Part shown: one piece after another, positions 1 through 7,784 of the stretch
How the letters are laid out: the number at the start of each line of letters is the position of its first letter
How positions within the stretch are numbered: position 1 is the first letter of the stretch
Assembly: GCA_041485165.1 (NCBI GenBank)
Contig: JBGPJC010000055.1
Location: 1-24,976 of the forward strand
Source of the DNA: JAAFGT01 sp041485165
GTDB lineage: Bacteria; Acidobacteriota; Terriglobia; Acidiferrales; UBA7541
Length of the DNA: 24,976 nt
Reading direction: 5' to 3'
Notes under the pieces: model-generated
Told to the model about the DNA's origin: nothing
The model's input: only the letters and a program-made list of their open reading frames with translations
Databases searched by the model: none
Program-made: the position numbers and the translations under genes

Positions 1-81
1 CTCGCCGAGCTGACTCCGAAGTCCTGAAGGCCGGCCCGCCGGCCGCGCTGCCGGCTGCCACCGGGGGAGACAGACGCGGAC

Positions 82-1227
82 ATGGCGCTTGCTCCCTACG
101 CGATGGACGTCGGCCGCAGCCGCGGGCGGCGACACCCCGAACCGCCGCATCCCTACCGCAACGATTACGCGCGCGACCGCGACCGCGTGATCCACGCGCG
201 GGCCTTCCGGCGGTTGCAGGCCAAGACTCAAGTCTTCACCGCGCGCTTTTCCGACCACTTCCGCAGCCGGCTGACACACACGCTCGAGGTGGCGCAAATC
301 GCGCGCACCGTGGCCGGAGCGCTGGACCTCAACGCCGACCTGGCCGAGGCGCTGGCCCTGGTCCACGACATCGGTCATCCGCCGTTTGGCCACTCCGGCG
401 AGCAAACGCTGGACGCGTTGATGCGCGGCTTCGGCGCCCGCTTTGACCACAACCTGCACGCGCTGCGGATCGTCGAGCAGTTCGAACAGCGCTACCTGGA
501 TTTTCCCGGGCTGAATCTGACCTTCGAGGTGCGCGAAGGGATCGTCAAGCATTCACACGCGTACAGTCTGGAGGAGTTCCCGGAGCTGGCGGAATATCTT
601 CTCGGCGAGCGGCCGCCGCTGGAGGCGCAGATCATCGACCTGGTGGATGAGATCGCCTACAACATCGCTGATCTGGACGACGGTCTCGAGGCGGAATTGC
701 TCGAGGTGAAAACGGTCCTGGCCGCGGTGCCTGCGGTGGCCGAGGTGTACGGGGAGATCGACCGCCGTTACCCGAACGCCCGGACGAAACTCAAGTTTCT
801 GGAGACTCTCAAGCGCCTGCTGGACGGACTGGTGACGGATTTGATCGACGCCACGCGGGCCGGCATCGCGCGCTCGAGCGTACGCAGCGTTGAGGAAGTT
901 CGCCGGGCCCCGGCGCGCATCGCGGGGCTGAGCCCGGCCGCCGCGGAGAAGAACGCCGCGCTGAAGGGCTTTCTGCACGCGCGTCTCTATGGATTGCCCC
1001 AACTGGCCGAGGAGCGCGATCGCTCGGTCCTGGCCTTGGACCATCTTTTCCGATTTTTCCTTGACCACCCTGAAGCCATGCCACCTTTTTATGCCCAACA
1101 GGCGCAACGCCAGCCGCGCCACCGCGTGGTTTGCGATTACATCGCCGGGATGACCGACCGCTTCCTGCTCCGCCAGCACGCCGCGCTCCTGGAGCCAAAT
1201 GCGGAGGTTTTTCCAAAAAGGCGGTAG
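82..1227 (+). CDS. dgt: dGTPase-like dNTP triphosphohydrolase (HD superfamily)
   Basis: Predicted cytosolic metal-dependent hydrolase that converts dNTPs to deoxynucleosides and triphosphate, which controls dNTP pools. The 381-residue length matches the short (type 2) Dgt-like family. The N-terminal segment YRNDYARDRDRVIHARAFRR (about 25-44) is typical. The HD metal site is visible as H66 (RLTHTLEV), H95-D96 (LVHDIGHPPFGHSG) and a later Asp in DLVDEIAYN. The ATG at 82 is preceded by a purine-rich GGGGGAG at 63-69, rather far away at about 12 nt; an in-frame ATG at residue 8 is an alternative start. The gene ends 100 bp before the next one, and a strong promoter lies in that gap, so dgt probably is not co-transcribed with the lipid genes. 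The substrate preference (dGTP or all dNTPs) cannot be read from the sequence. Confidence 0.93.
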   Translation: MALAPYAMDVGRSRGRRHPEPPHPYRNDYARDRDRVIHARAFRRLQAKTQVFTARFSDHFRSRLTHTLEVAQIARTVAGALDLNADLAEALALVHDIGHPPFGHSGEQTLDALMRGFGARFDHNLHALRIVEQFEQRYLDFPGLNLTFEVREGIVKHSHAYSLEEFPELAEYLLGERPPLEAQIIDLVDEIAYNIADLDDGLEAELLEVKTVLAAVPAVAEVYGEIDRRYPNARTKLKFLETLKRLLDGLVTDLIDATRAGIARSSVRSVEEVRRAPARIAGLSPAAAEKNAALKGFLHARLYGLPQLAEERDRSVLALDHLFRFFLDHPEAMPPFYAQQAQRQPRHRVVCDYIAGMTDRFLLRQHAALLEPNAEVFPKRR

Positions 1228-1256
1228 CGAGTTGGCGTCGGCTGTGCGCGGTTTTC

Positions 1257-1284
1257 TTGACAGCAATTCGAGCGTCCGTATAAT
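1257..1284 (+). promoter_or_regulatory. Consensus sigma70-type promoter for the yceD-rpmF-plsX-fabD-fabG cluster
   Basis: TTGACA at 1257-1262 and TATAAT at 1279-1284 are separated by 16 nt. Both hexamers match the housekeeping consensus exactly. The expected transcription start is near 1290, giving a leader of about 35-40 nt before the ATG at 1328. It lies in the gap after dgt and is the best-supported promoter in the window. Confidence 0.85.
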
Positions 1285-1327
1285 TGCCGCAGGTACGCCG
1301 TGAGCGGCGAAAGGGGCGGCCCAGTCC

Positions 1328-1861
1328 ATGTTCCTTGACATCAAAGACTTGGCGGTACGCAAAGCGCGTATCCACAAGATCTATCCGCCCGGCACCATTG
1401 ACTACCATTCCGAAGAATTCCATCAGGTCGAGCCTCTTGAGGTGCGCGCCACGGCCGAGCTGGTGGACGAGCAGATCCACATCTTCGGGGACCTGCACAC
1501 CCGTCTGGAGTTGGTCTGCGCGCGCTGCCTGGAGACAGTGACCGAGGAGATCAGCCGCGATTTCGATCTCTACTACCGCCCGCTGAAGACCCTGACCAAG
1601 GCCGAGGAGATGAGGATTGTCGATGAAGAGGCCGAAGTGGCCTTCTTCGACGGCAGAGGTCTTTTTCTCGCTGACGTTCTGGCCGAGCAGGTGAACCTGG
1701 CTATCCCCATCAAGGTGATCTGCCGCAGCGACTGCCGCGGCCTATGCCCGCACTGTGGCTCAAACCTCAACCATGAGGAGTGCCACTGCCAGACGCAAGC
1801 GATTGACCCGCGGCTGGCGCCGCTGGCGCGCGTCAAACAGGTCTGGTTCAAGAAGCAATAG
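1328..1861 (+). CDS. yceD: YceD/DUF177 metal-binding family protein
   Basis: This 177-residue protein belongs to the DUF177 (YceD) family, whose gene almost always sits directly before rpmF. Its role is linked to rRNA or ribosome maturation but is not firmly known in this lineage. The sequence shows C64-A-R-C67 and a Cys-rich C-terminal half (C132, C136, C140 and C143 in CRGLCPHCG, then C152 and C154), consistent with a metal-binding fold. The ATG at 1328 follows AAGGGG at about 1311-1316, a somewhat long spacing. It is the first gene after the consensus promoter and lies 60 bp before rpmF, so co-transcription with rpmF, plsX, fabD and fabG is inferred. The family assignment is strong from the Cys pattern and the neighbourhood. 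Confidence 0.88.
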   Translation: MFLDIKDLAVRKARIHKIYPPGTIDYHSEEFHQVEPLEVRATAELVDEQIHIFGDLHTRLELVCARCLETVTEEISRDFDLYYRPLKTLTKAEEMRIVDEEAEVAFFDGRGLFLADVLAEQVNLAIPIKVICRSDCRGLCPHCGSNLNHEECHCQTQAIDPRLAPLARVKQVWFKKQ

Positions 1862-1880
1862 CGTTTCCCTTTCGGACCGC

Positions 1881-1899
1881 GTAAAATACAGTGTTTTAC
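1881..1899 (+). other. Short hairpin in the rpmF leader
   Basis: GTAAAA (1881-1886) and TTTTAC (1894-1899) form a 6-bp inverted repeat with a 7-nt loop, extendable by a wobble pair. It lies between the yceD stop and the rpmF ribosome-binding site (AGAGGAG at 1910-1916). It could be an mRNA-processing or translation-control structure, or simply chance in an AT-rich gap. No U-run follows, so it is not a convincing terminator. Confidence 0.35.
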
Positions 1900-1921
1900 A
1901 CCGGGGTAGAGAGGAGTCTGT

Positions 1922-2101
1922 ATGCCGAATCCCAAACGCCGACATTCGAAGAGGCGCAAGAATCTGCGCCGCGCCCACCACCATCTGACCGCGCCCTCGC
2001 TTTCCGAATGCCCGCACTGCCATGCGCAGAAGATGCCCCATCAGATATGCCCGAGTTGCGGGTATTACAAGGGCCGCGAAGTGGTTGACACCAAGGCTTG
2101 A
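1922..2101 (+). CDS. rpmF: 50S ribosomal protein L32
   Basis: This is a 59-residue structural protein of the large ribosomal subunit. The N-terminus MPNPKRRHSKRRKNLRRAHH is the classic L32 basic tail. Two CxxC pairs (C30/C33 and C43/C46, as ECPHC and ICPSCG) form the zinc ribbon of the C+ type of L32, followed by the typical YYKGREV. It is preceded by a strong Shine-Dalgarno AGAGGAG (1910-1916), 5 nt before the ATG. The yceD-rpmF-plsX order is widely conserved. The gene was found by reading this frame directly. Confidence 0.97.
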   Translation: MPNPKRRHSKRRKNLRRAHHHLTAPSLSECPHCHAQKMPHQICPSCGYYKGREVVDTKA

Positions 2102-2146
2102 GCCGCGTAATTTCCACCAGACGATAGCTTTCCGAGAGACACCCTG

Positions 2147-3172
2147 ATGACAATCATCGCTGTGGACGCCATGGGAGGCGATAACGCCCCCCGCGCCGAG
2201 GTGGAAGGGTCCATCCTGGCAGCGCAGGAACTCGGGGTGCACATCTTGCTGGTGGGGCAGCCCGAAGCACTCAAGCACGAGCTGGCCAAACATTCCCATG
2301 CCGGCCTGCCGATCGAAATCGTCCCCGCCAGCGACGTCATCACCATGAAGGACTCCCCGGCGCAGGCCTTCCGCCGCAAGCGCAATAGCTCGGTGCACGT
2401 GGCCGTGAAGCTGGTGCGCCAGGGCCAGGCCGAAGGCGTGGTGAGCGCGGGCAATACCGGCGCAGTGATGACCGTCGCGCACCTGCTTCTGGGCACGCTG
2501 CCTTCGGTGGACCGTCCGGCGCTGGCCGCCCCCTTCCCCAATTCGAAGGGCACTGTATCGGTGATGCTGGACGTGGGCGCCAACGTGGATTCCAAAGCGG
2601 TGCACCTCGAGCAGTTCGCGGTGATGGGCGAGATTTATTATCGCGCCGTGTTCGGCACGCGGCGCCCGCGGGTGGCGCTGCTCTCCATCGGCGAAGAGGA
2701 AATGAAAGGCAACGAGCTGACCAAAGAGGCTTTCCGCCTGCTCAAGAAGATGCCCCTGCGTTTTGTGGGCAACGTCGAGGGGCGTGAAGTATTTGCCGGC
2801 AACGTGGAAGTGATCGTATGTGACGGCTTTATTGGCAACGTGGCATTGAAGATCAGTGAAGGCCTGGTCGAGCATCTGGTCATCACCCTCAAAGAAGCGC
2901 TGCAGAGCACCATCAGTGCGCAGATGGGTTACCTGCTCTCCCGCAGCGCTTTCAAGGTTTTTAAGAAGAACCTGGACTACTCTGAATACGGCGGCGCTCC
3001 GCTGCTCGGCGTGCGGGGTATCACCGTCATCGGCCACGGCCGCTCCAATGCCAACGCCATCAAGAACGCCATCCGCGTGGCCGCGGAGCTGGCGCGCGCC
3101 AAGATCAACGAGAAGATAGAAGCCGAGCTGGCCGCGGCGGGATCCGACCAGCGGCTTTCCGCAAGCCGATAG
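2147..3172 (+). CDS. plsX: Phosphate acyltransferase PlsX
   Basis: PlsX makes acyl-phosphate from acyl-ACP for PlsY, the first committed step of phosphatidic acid synthesis; it is peripherally associated with the membrane. The 341-residue length is normal. The N-terminus IIAVDAMGGDNAPRAEV, the glycine motif SAGNTGAVMT (about residue 102) and DGFIGNVALKISEG are diagnostic of the family. The ATG at 2147 follows a GAGAGAC-type purine stretch. The gene starts 45 bp after rpmF and ends 21 bp before fabD, inside the yceD-rpmF-plsX-fabD-fabG transcription unit. No anomalies were seen. Confidence 0.97.
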   Translation: MTIIAVDAMGGDNAPRAEVEGSILAAQELGVHILLVGQPEALKHELAKHSHAGLPIEIVPASDVITMKDSPAQAFRRKRNSSVHVAVKLVRQGQAEGVVSAGNTGAVMTVAHLLLGTLPSVDRPALAAPFPNSKGTVSVMLDVGANVDSKAVHLEQFAVMGEIYYRAVFGTRRPRVALLSIGEEEMKGNELTKEAFRLLKKMPLRFVGNVEGREVFAGNVEVIVCDGFIGNVALKISEGLVEHLVITLKEALQSTISAQMGYLLSRSAFKVFKKNLDYSEYGGAPLLGVRGITVIGHGRSNANAIKNAIRVAAELARAKINEKIEAELAAAGSDQRLSASR

Positions 3173-3193
3173 GCGAAGAAACGAGCTATCCGC

Positions 3194-4156
3194 ATGGGCA
3201 AACTTGCATTCTTGTTCCCCGGGCAAGCCTCTCAATATCCGGGGATGGGCCGGGAGCTGTACGAGAAATATCCCGGTAGCCGGGCCGTCTTCGAACAGGC
3301 CGACCGGGCGCTGGATTTTCCCATTTCCCGGGTGTGTTTCGAAGGCACGGAAGACGAGCTGAGGCAAACCGCGAACACCCAGCCGGCCATCCTCACGGTT
3401 TCTATCGCCGCGCACCGCGCCTTGGAGGCCAAGGGTATCAAGCCGGATTACGTTGCCGGCCACAGCTTGGGCGAGTATTCAGCGCTGGTGGCCGCGGGGA
3501 GTCTGGAATTCTCCCAAGCCATCCGCGTGGCGCGCAAGCGCGGACAGTACATGCAGGAGGCGGTGCCCGTCGGGGTGGGTGCGATGGCCGCCATCCTGGG
3601 GCTTTCCCCCGCTCAGGTCGAAGACGTCTGCAAGCGCGCGGCGGACGGCGAAGTGGTCTCTGCGGCCAACCTCAACTCCCCCGAGCAAACCGTAATTTCC
3701 GGCCACGCTACGGCCATCAAGCGAGCTGTCGAGCTGGCTTCGCAGAGTGGCGCCAAGCGCGCCGTGATTCTGCCCGTCTCTGCGCCCTTCCACTGCGAGT
3801 TGATGCTCCCGGCGCAGCACCGTCTGGAGGCTGACCTTCGCGCCGCGTCATTTGGTCCGCTGGCCGTCCCGTTGGTAACCAACGTAGCCGCCGAAGCGAT
3901 TGACCAGGGTGAGGATGCCCGCGATGCCCTGGTCCGCCAAGTCTGCCTGCCGGTGCGCTGGGAAGAGTCCATCCGCGCGATGATCGAGCTGGGAGTGGAT
4001 ATGTTTGTTGAAGTGGGGCCCGGCCGGGTGCTGACCGGATTGCTGCGGCAGATCGATCGCTCGGTGCGCTGCGTCAACGTCGAGGATGAAAAGAGCCTCC
4101 TTATCACCCTCGAAAAACTGGGCCAGGTGCGCTCCAGCCCCGGAGACACGGAATAG
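3194..4156 (+). CDS. fabD: Malonyl-CoA:ACP transacylase
   Basis: FabD moves malonyl groups from CoA to acyl carrier protein, supplying the extender unit for type II fatty acid synthesis in the cytosol. The protein has 320 residues. Visible signatures are FPGQASQYPGMG (residues 8-19), the nucleophile S91 in GHSLGEYSALVAAG, the carboxylate-binding R116 in RKRGQYM, and the catalytic H200 in SAPFHCELM. The later GPGRVLTGLLRQI is also typical. The ATG at 3194 is preceded by GAAGAAACGAG. It lies 21 bp after plsX and 27 bp before fabG, consistent with one operon. Confidence 0.97.
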   Translation: MGKLAFLFPGQASQYPGMGRELYEKYPGSRAVFEQADRALDFPISRVCFEGTEDELRQTANTQPAILTVSIAAHRALEAKGIKPDYVAGHSLGEYSALVAAGSLEFSQAIRVARKRGQYMQEAVPVGVGAMAAILGLSPAQVEDVCKRAADGEVVSAANLNSPEQTVISGHATAIKRAVELASQSGAKRAVILPVSAPFHCELMLPAQHRLEADLRAASFGPLAVPLVTNVAAEAIDQGEDARDALVRQVCLPVRWEESIRAMIELGVDMFVEVGPGRVLTGLLRQIDRSVRCVNVEDEKSLLITLEKLGQVRSSPGDTE

Positions 4157-4183
4157 CCGGGCGACTGCCCGCTGCCATTTTCG

Positions 4184-4930
4184 ATGTTTCAACTAAAAGA
4201 CAAGGTCGCGTTGATCACCGGAGCCTCTCAGGGCATCGGCCGCGCCACGGCGCTGGCGCTGGCGGCGTCAGGGGCGCGGGTCGTGGCCGCGGCGCGCAAC
4301 GAACAGAAACTCTCCGAGGTGGTCGCGGAGATTTCCTCGGCCGGCGGAGAGGCGCTGGCCTTGCGCATGGACGTGGCCAGTGCTGAGGAGATCAAAGCGG
4401 GGTTTGAGCAGGTGCGCGCGAAGTTCGGCCGCCTCGATGTGCTAGTCAACAACGCAGCCATCACACGGGACACACTGGCGTTGCGGATGAAGCCGGAAGA
4501 TTGGGACGCCGTCCTGCGTACTAACCTGACTGGCGCGCATCTGGCCATTCAGCAGGCGCTGGGGCTGATGCTGCGGCAGCACTGGGGCCGAATCATCAAC
4601 GTGTCGTCGGCGGTGGCGCGGATGGGCAACGCCGGCCAGGCCAATTACGTGGCCTCAAAGGCCGGGTTGATTGGTTTGACCAAGGCCATCGCTGTTGAAG
4701 TGGCATCGCGCAACATCACCGTGAATGCCGTGGCCCCCGGCTTCATCACTTCGCCTATGACCGACCCGCTGCCGCAGAAGGTCAAGGACCAGATGCTGGC
4801 CCGTATTCCGCTGGGACGTTTCGGCGGGGACACCGACGTGGCCGCAGCCATCGTGTTCCTGGCCAGCGAGGAGGCCGGGTACATCACCGGGCACGTTTTG
4901 GACGTGAACGGCGGGCTGTACATGGCCTAA
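4184..4930 (+). CDS. fabG: 3-oxoacyl-ACP reductase FabG (SDR)
   Basis: NADPH-dependent reduction of 3-ketoacyl-ACP in fatty acid elongation. This 248-residue classical SDR has the Rossmann motif TGASQGIG (12-19), NNAA (89-92), and the catalytic set N114, S142, Y155 and K159 (VSSAVARMGNAGQANYVASKA). The C-terminus ITGHVLDVNGGLYMA is typical of FabG. Its place directly after fabD makes FabG the natural call over other SDRs. It is the last gene before the cluster is interrupted. No clear terminator follows. Confidence 0.95.
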   Translation: MFQLKDKVALITGASQGIGRATALALAASGARVVAAARNEQKLSEVVAEISSAGGEALALRMDVASAEEIKAGFEQVRAKFGRLDVLVNNAAITRDTLALRMKPEDWDAVLRTNLTGAHLAIQQALGLMLRQHWGRIINVSSAVARMGNAGQANYVASKAGLIGLTKAIAVEVASRNITVNAVAPGFITSPMTDPLPQKVKDQMLARIPLGRFGGDTDVAAAIVFLASEEAGYITGHVLDVNGGLYMA

Positions 4931-5244
4931 GAGCCGCTTCAGTGGGGCTTGGCCGGCGCCGCAGATGCTTGGGTGGGTAGTGGGCCAGTTTCCGGATAGC
5001 CCGTTATACGGCTGAGCGGATTGTTTCCGAGTGCGCCGTCACTCGAGCGGAACCGTGCCGGGCGTCCCAGTGGCTCAGTACATGGTAGGACGAAGCGGCT
5101 TACAAACTGCAACGAAGTTTCTCCCTTCGCTCACGTCCGAAATGCTTCGCTGAAATCACAACGCGATGTAACCACGTGGCAAGAATGGTGGCAGTAACGG
5201 GGCCAGCATTATATGCTGAGCCTGTCCAGACGGGGCAAAAGCGG
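4931..5244. other. Intergenic region between fabG and the DUF3352-like gene
   Basis: About 310 bp with no convincing gene, tRNA or terminator. An AT-rich TATATG/TATGCT (5210-5217) could be a -10 element for the next gene, but no matching -35 hexamer is seen. A 9-bp inverted pair, AGCCGCTTC (4932-4940) and GAAGCGGCT (5092-5100), is probably chance. acpP would normally start shortly after fabG here, so this is one edge of the inserted segment. Confidence 0.5.
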
Positions 5245-7449
5245 ATGGGATTCGCACCAACTCTCCAGCAACAACGACGCCGTTGTTTCATCAAGTGCAC
5301 AGCTCTCACCGGCTTGATCTTTCTCATTGCGTCAGCTAGTGCTGCCCAGACCACGCCGCCCGACCAGCCCGATGTGTCCCTGTACCTGAAGAAGTATCCC
5401 GGATTGCTGCCCGAGTTCGGTCAGCTGTTGGACAAGCTCCAGCACAACCTGCAGTTTCCGCCGGTGCGCGGCCCAAGCCGTCTCTTGCCGCTGCTCCCGG
5501 AATCGACGGTTTTCTATGCCGCATTTCCCAACTATGGCGATGTCGCGCATCAGGCACTGATTATTTTCCGGCATGAGCTGCAGGAGAGCGTGGTACTGCG
5601 CGATTGGTGGCAGCATGGTGAGATGGTCAAAGTCGGACCTAAGTTGGAGGATTCCCTGGAAAAGGTTTATCAGTTCTCCGAATATTTGGGAGCGGAAATA
5701 GTCGTGTCGGGCGCGACGGAAGGCCGGGAACCTAGCCTGCTGATTCTTGCAGAAGTCCGGAAGCCGGGCCTGAAAGAGTTCCTTCAAAAAATGGTGAAGG
5801 AGCTTGCAGGCAAATCGAAACCTGCGGTGCGCGTATTGGACTCGCAGGAACTCGCCACCGCCGTGGACCAGGGCTCAGCGCAGGAACTTGTGGTGCTGGT
5901 GCGCTCTGACTTTGTGGTCGGAGCGCTCAATTTGGGCGCACTGCGCAGTTTCAATGCCCGGCTGGAGCGGAGTGGCCGGGAGTTTGTCTCGACTCCATTT
6001 GGGCGCCGGGTAGCACAGGCGTATCAAGGCGGTGTGAATAGCTTAGTAGCCGCTGATATACAGAAGATCTTGAACCAAATCCCAGTAGGCACTAAACAGA
6101 ACCAGTTGACTTTTCAGCGCACTGGATTTGCCGACATGAAGTACCTGATTTGGGAGCACAAGACTGTGGCCGGCCAGGCAGCCAGCCAGGCGGAACTGAG
6201 CTTCACCGGTCCGCGGCATGGAGTAGCATCCTGGCTGGCGGCACCAGCGCTCTTGGGTAGCCTAGATTTTGTCTCGCCCAAGGCGATCTTCGCGGGCACC
6301 GTGGTGCTGACGAATCCGCGTCAGATATTTGAAGATGTTATGGAGCTCATCGCAAATTCGTACCCCAACGCATCCGCGGCGCTTGCGCAATCGGAAGAGG
6401 CCTTGAAACTCAATCTGAAGGAGGATCTGCTCAGCCACCTCGGAGGAGAAATCACACTTGAGCTGGACGACGCCACCCCACCGCAGCCCGTATGGAAGGC
6501 AATTCTGCGGGTCAGCGATTCCAACCGTTTGCTGCAAACTGTGAGTACGTTGCTGGCAGCAGGGCATTTCGTGACGCAGCAGTCCGATGAGGCAGGAGTC
6601 ACCTACCACACCTTCCAAATTCCTTCCCCGATGAAGGCCCCGGAAATCGGCTTTGCATTCGTGGACGGGTACCTGATCATTGCTTCGAGCCGGGAAACAG
6701 TCGCCGAGTCGGTTCGACTGCATAGGGCCGGTGAATCGTTGGGAAAGTCCAAGAAGTTCCTTGCGTCACTGCCGCCAGGCCACTCCTCGGAAGCTTCCGC
6801 ATTGTTATATCAGGACCAGCTCGCGATGATGGCGTTGAGGCTGCGGCAGGTATCGCCAGAGATGGCGGAGTCCCTTTCGCAGCTGGCCGGAGAAACTGCG
6901 CCGGCGGTGGTCTGTGCTTATGGTGAGGAAAGCGCACTTCGCGAAGCCAGTACAAGCGTCGGCGTCGACGCCGCTGCGGTTTTGGTGGTGGCGGCAATCG
7001 CGATTCCCAACCTGCTGCGGTCGAGAATCGCGGCCAACGAAGCGACCGCGGTCGGCATGATACGCACGGTGAACGTCGCCCAGGTCACTTATCGAGCTGC
7101 TTATCCACAGAGAGGCTATGCCTCCGATCTGGCTACGCTGGGGCCTGATCCCCGTGGAGCTGGCGCCGGATCTGAGAACCACGCGAGTATGATTGACACT
7201 ACGCTGGGGAATGCAAGCTGTACCGCGGGCACATGGTGTACGAAGAGTGGCTTCCAGTTCGGCATTACGGCGATCTGCAGGCAACAACTGTGCAAGGAAT
7301 TTGTGGTGGTTGGCACTCCTGTCGCAAGCAACACAGGAGGAAGAAGCTTCTGTTCGACCTCGGACGGGGTGATTCGCTTCAAAACCGGCCCTCCCCTGAC
7401 CTCGCCGGTCAGTGTGTCGGAATGCCTGGCGTGGTCGCCGCTGCAGTAG
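5245..7449 (+). CDS. Exported DUF3352-like protein fused to a leaderless type IV pilin-like domain
   Basis: The function is unknown. From the ATG at 5245 the protein has 734 residues. The frame is open from a GTG at 5176, but the 23 residues gained look non-coding and would bury the signal peptide. Residues about 10-34 form a Sec signal (RRRCFIKC, then a hydrophobic core ending ASASAA). The next 530 or so residues are an alpha/beta body resembling DUF3352-type proteins (LLPESTVFYAAFPNYGD, AIFAGTVVLTNP, GYLIIASSRETV); this match is from memory and moderate. From about residue 570 the protein changes: VLVVAAIAIPNLLRSRIAAN followed by EATAVGMIRTVNVAQVTY is the N-helix of acidobacterial PilA-like pilins, but the preceding G|FTLIE prepilin cleavage site is missing. 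The tail carries six cysteines. Several stretches are visibly less GC-rich than the flanking fab genes (two sampled lines, 5641-5700 and 6061-6120, are 42-45% GC). Confidence 0.7.
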   Translation: MGFAPTLQQQRRRCFIKCTALTGLIFLIASASAAQTTPPDQPDVSLYLKKYPGLLPEFGQLLDKLQHNLQFPPVRGPSRLLPLLPESTVFYAAFPNYGDVAHQALIIFRHELQESVVLRDWWQHGEMVKVGPKLEDSLEKVYQFSEYLGAEIVVSGATEGREPSLLILAEVRKPGLKEFLQKMVKELAGKSKPAVRVLDSQELATAVDQGSAQELVVLVRSDFVVGALNLGALRSFNARLERSGREFVSTPFGRRVAQAYQGGVNSLVAADIQKILNQIPVGTKQNQLTFQRTGFADMKYLIWEHKTVAGQAASQAELSFTGPRHGVASWLAAPALLGSLDFVSPKAIFAGTVVLTNPRQIFEDVMELIANSYPNASAALAQSEEALKLNLKEDLLSHLGGEITLELDDATPPQPVWKAILRVSDSNRLLQTVSTLLAAGHFVTQQSDEAGVTYHTFQIPSPMKAPEIGFAFVDGYLIIASSRETVAESVRLHRAGESLGKSKKFLASLPPGHSSEASALLYQDQLAMMALRLRQVSPEMAESLSQLAGETAPAVVCAYGEESALREASTSVGVDAAAVLVVAAIAIPNLLRSRIAANEATAVGMIRTVNVAQVTYRAAYPQRGYASDLATLGPDPRGAGAGSENHASMIDTTLGNASCTAGTWCTKSGFQFGITAICRQQLCKEFVVVGTPVASNTGGRSFCSTSDGVIRFKTGPPLTSPVSVSECLAWSPLQ

Positions 7450-7487
7450 CGGAGTTCGGACCCCTGTGGCAAGCAGTCACACAGGCT

Positions 7488-7510
7488 CTTGGTCACTTAT
7501 GCAGACCAAG
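7488..7510 (+). terminator. Possible stem-loop after the fusion gene
   Basis: CTTGGTC (7488-7494) and GACCAAG (7504-7510) form a 7-bp stem with a 9-nt loop, 38 nt after the stop codon. GG/CC pairs could extend it across a 2-nt bulge. There is no U-tract, so intrinsic termination is doubtful; it may be a 3'-end processing structure. Confidence 0.3.
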
Positions 7511-7629
7511 CCCGACCGTTCCTACCGTATTGTCGCGCACTCGGAAACTATCGTCCGCAGCCACTCCGCCACAGCCTGCCGCCGGTTGGCCGTAGAATCG
7601 GCTACCGGAGACTGACCCACTACCTTTGG

Positions 7630-7658
7630 TTGACCTCGCCGGGGGGTGCGACTACAAT
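7630..7658 (+). promoter_or_regulatory. Promoter for acpP-fabF
   Basis: TTGACC (7630-7635) and TACAAT (7653-7658) with an optimal 17-nt spacer differ from the sigma70 consensus by one base each. It lies about 130 bp upstream of acpP and would let acpP-fabF be transcribed independently of the plsX-fabD-fabG unit from which they are separated here. Confidence 0.7.
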
Positions 7659-7784
7659 TCCGAACTAGCCTGTGGACAAGCTCCGAAGAGGCGTACAATC
7701 TCCCGGACAACGAATGGGGATGGAACGACGGCCTAGCGAGGGTCGAGGAGCGCCGGAACAGAGTAAGTGGAGGGGGAAGAGAGC

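Larger units (their letters stand above)
7450..7784. other. Intergenic region upstream of acpP
   Basis: About 335 bp between the fusion gene and acpP. No gene is supported. It holds a possible stem-loop just after the upstream stop (7488-7510) and at least one good promoter for acpP (7630-7658), annotated separately. A second -10-like TACAAT at 7694-7699, with a weak TGGACA 15 nt upstream, may be a tandem promoter. Confidence 0.6.

Noticed and set aside
1..27. Possible last eight codons of an upstream + strand gene (LAELTPKS then TGA)
   Set aside because: Too short to recognise. One of the other two + frames is also open here, and the gene body would lie outside the window.
1760..3463. Long minus-strand open frame opposite rpmF and plsX
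   Set aside because: Antisense shadow of well-identified genes in GC-rich DNA. The translation is His/Arg/Gly-rich with no recognisable domain.
4932..5100. 9-bp inverted pair AGCCGCTTC / GAAGCGGCT as possible ends of an inserted element
   Set aside because: A match of this length in about 300 bp can arise by chance. No target-site duplication or transposase was found, and no partner is seen at the right edge of the segment.
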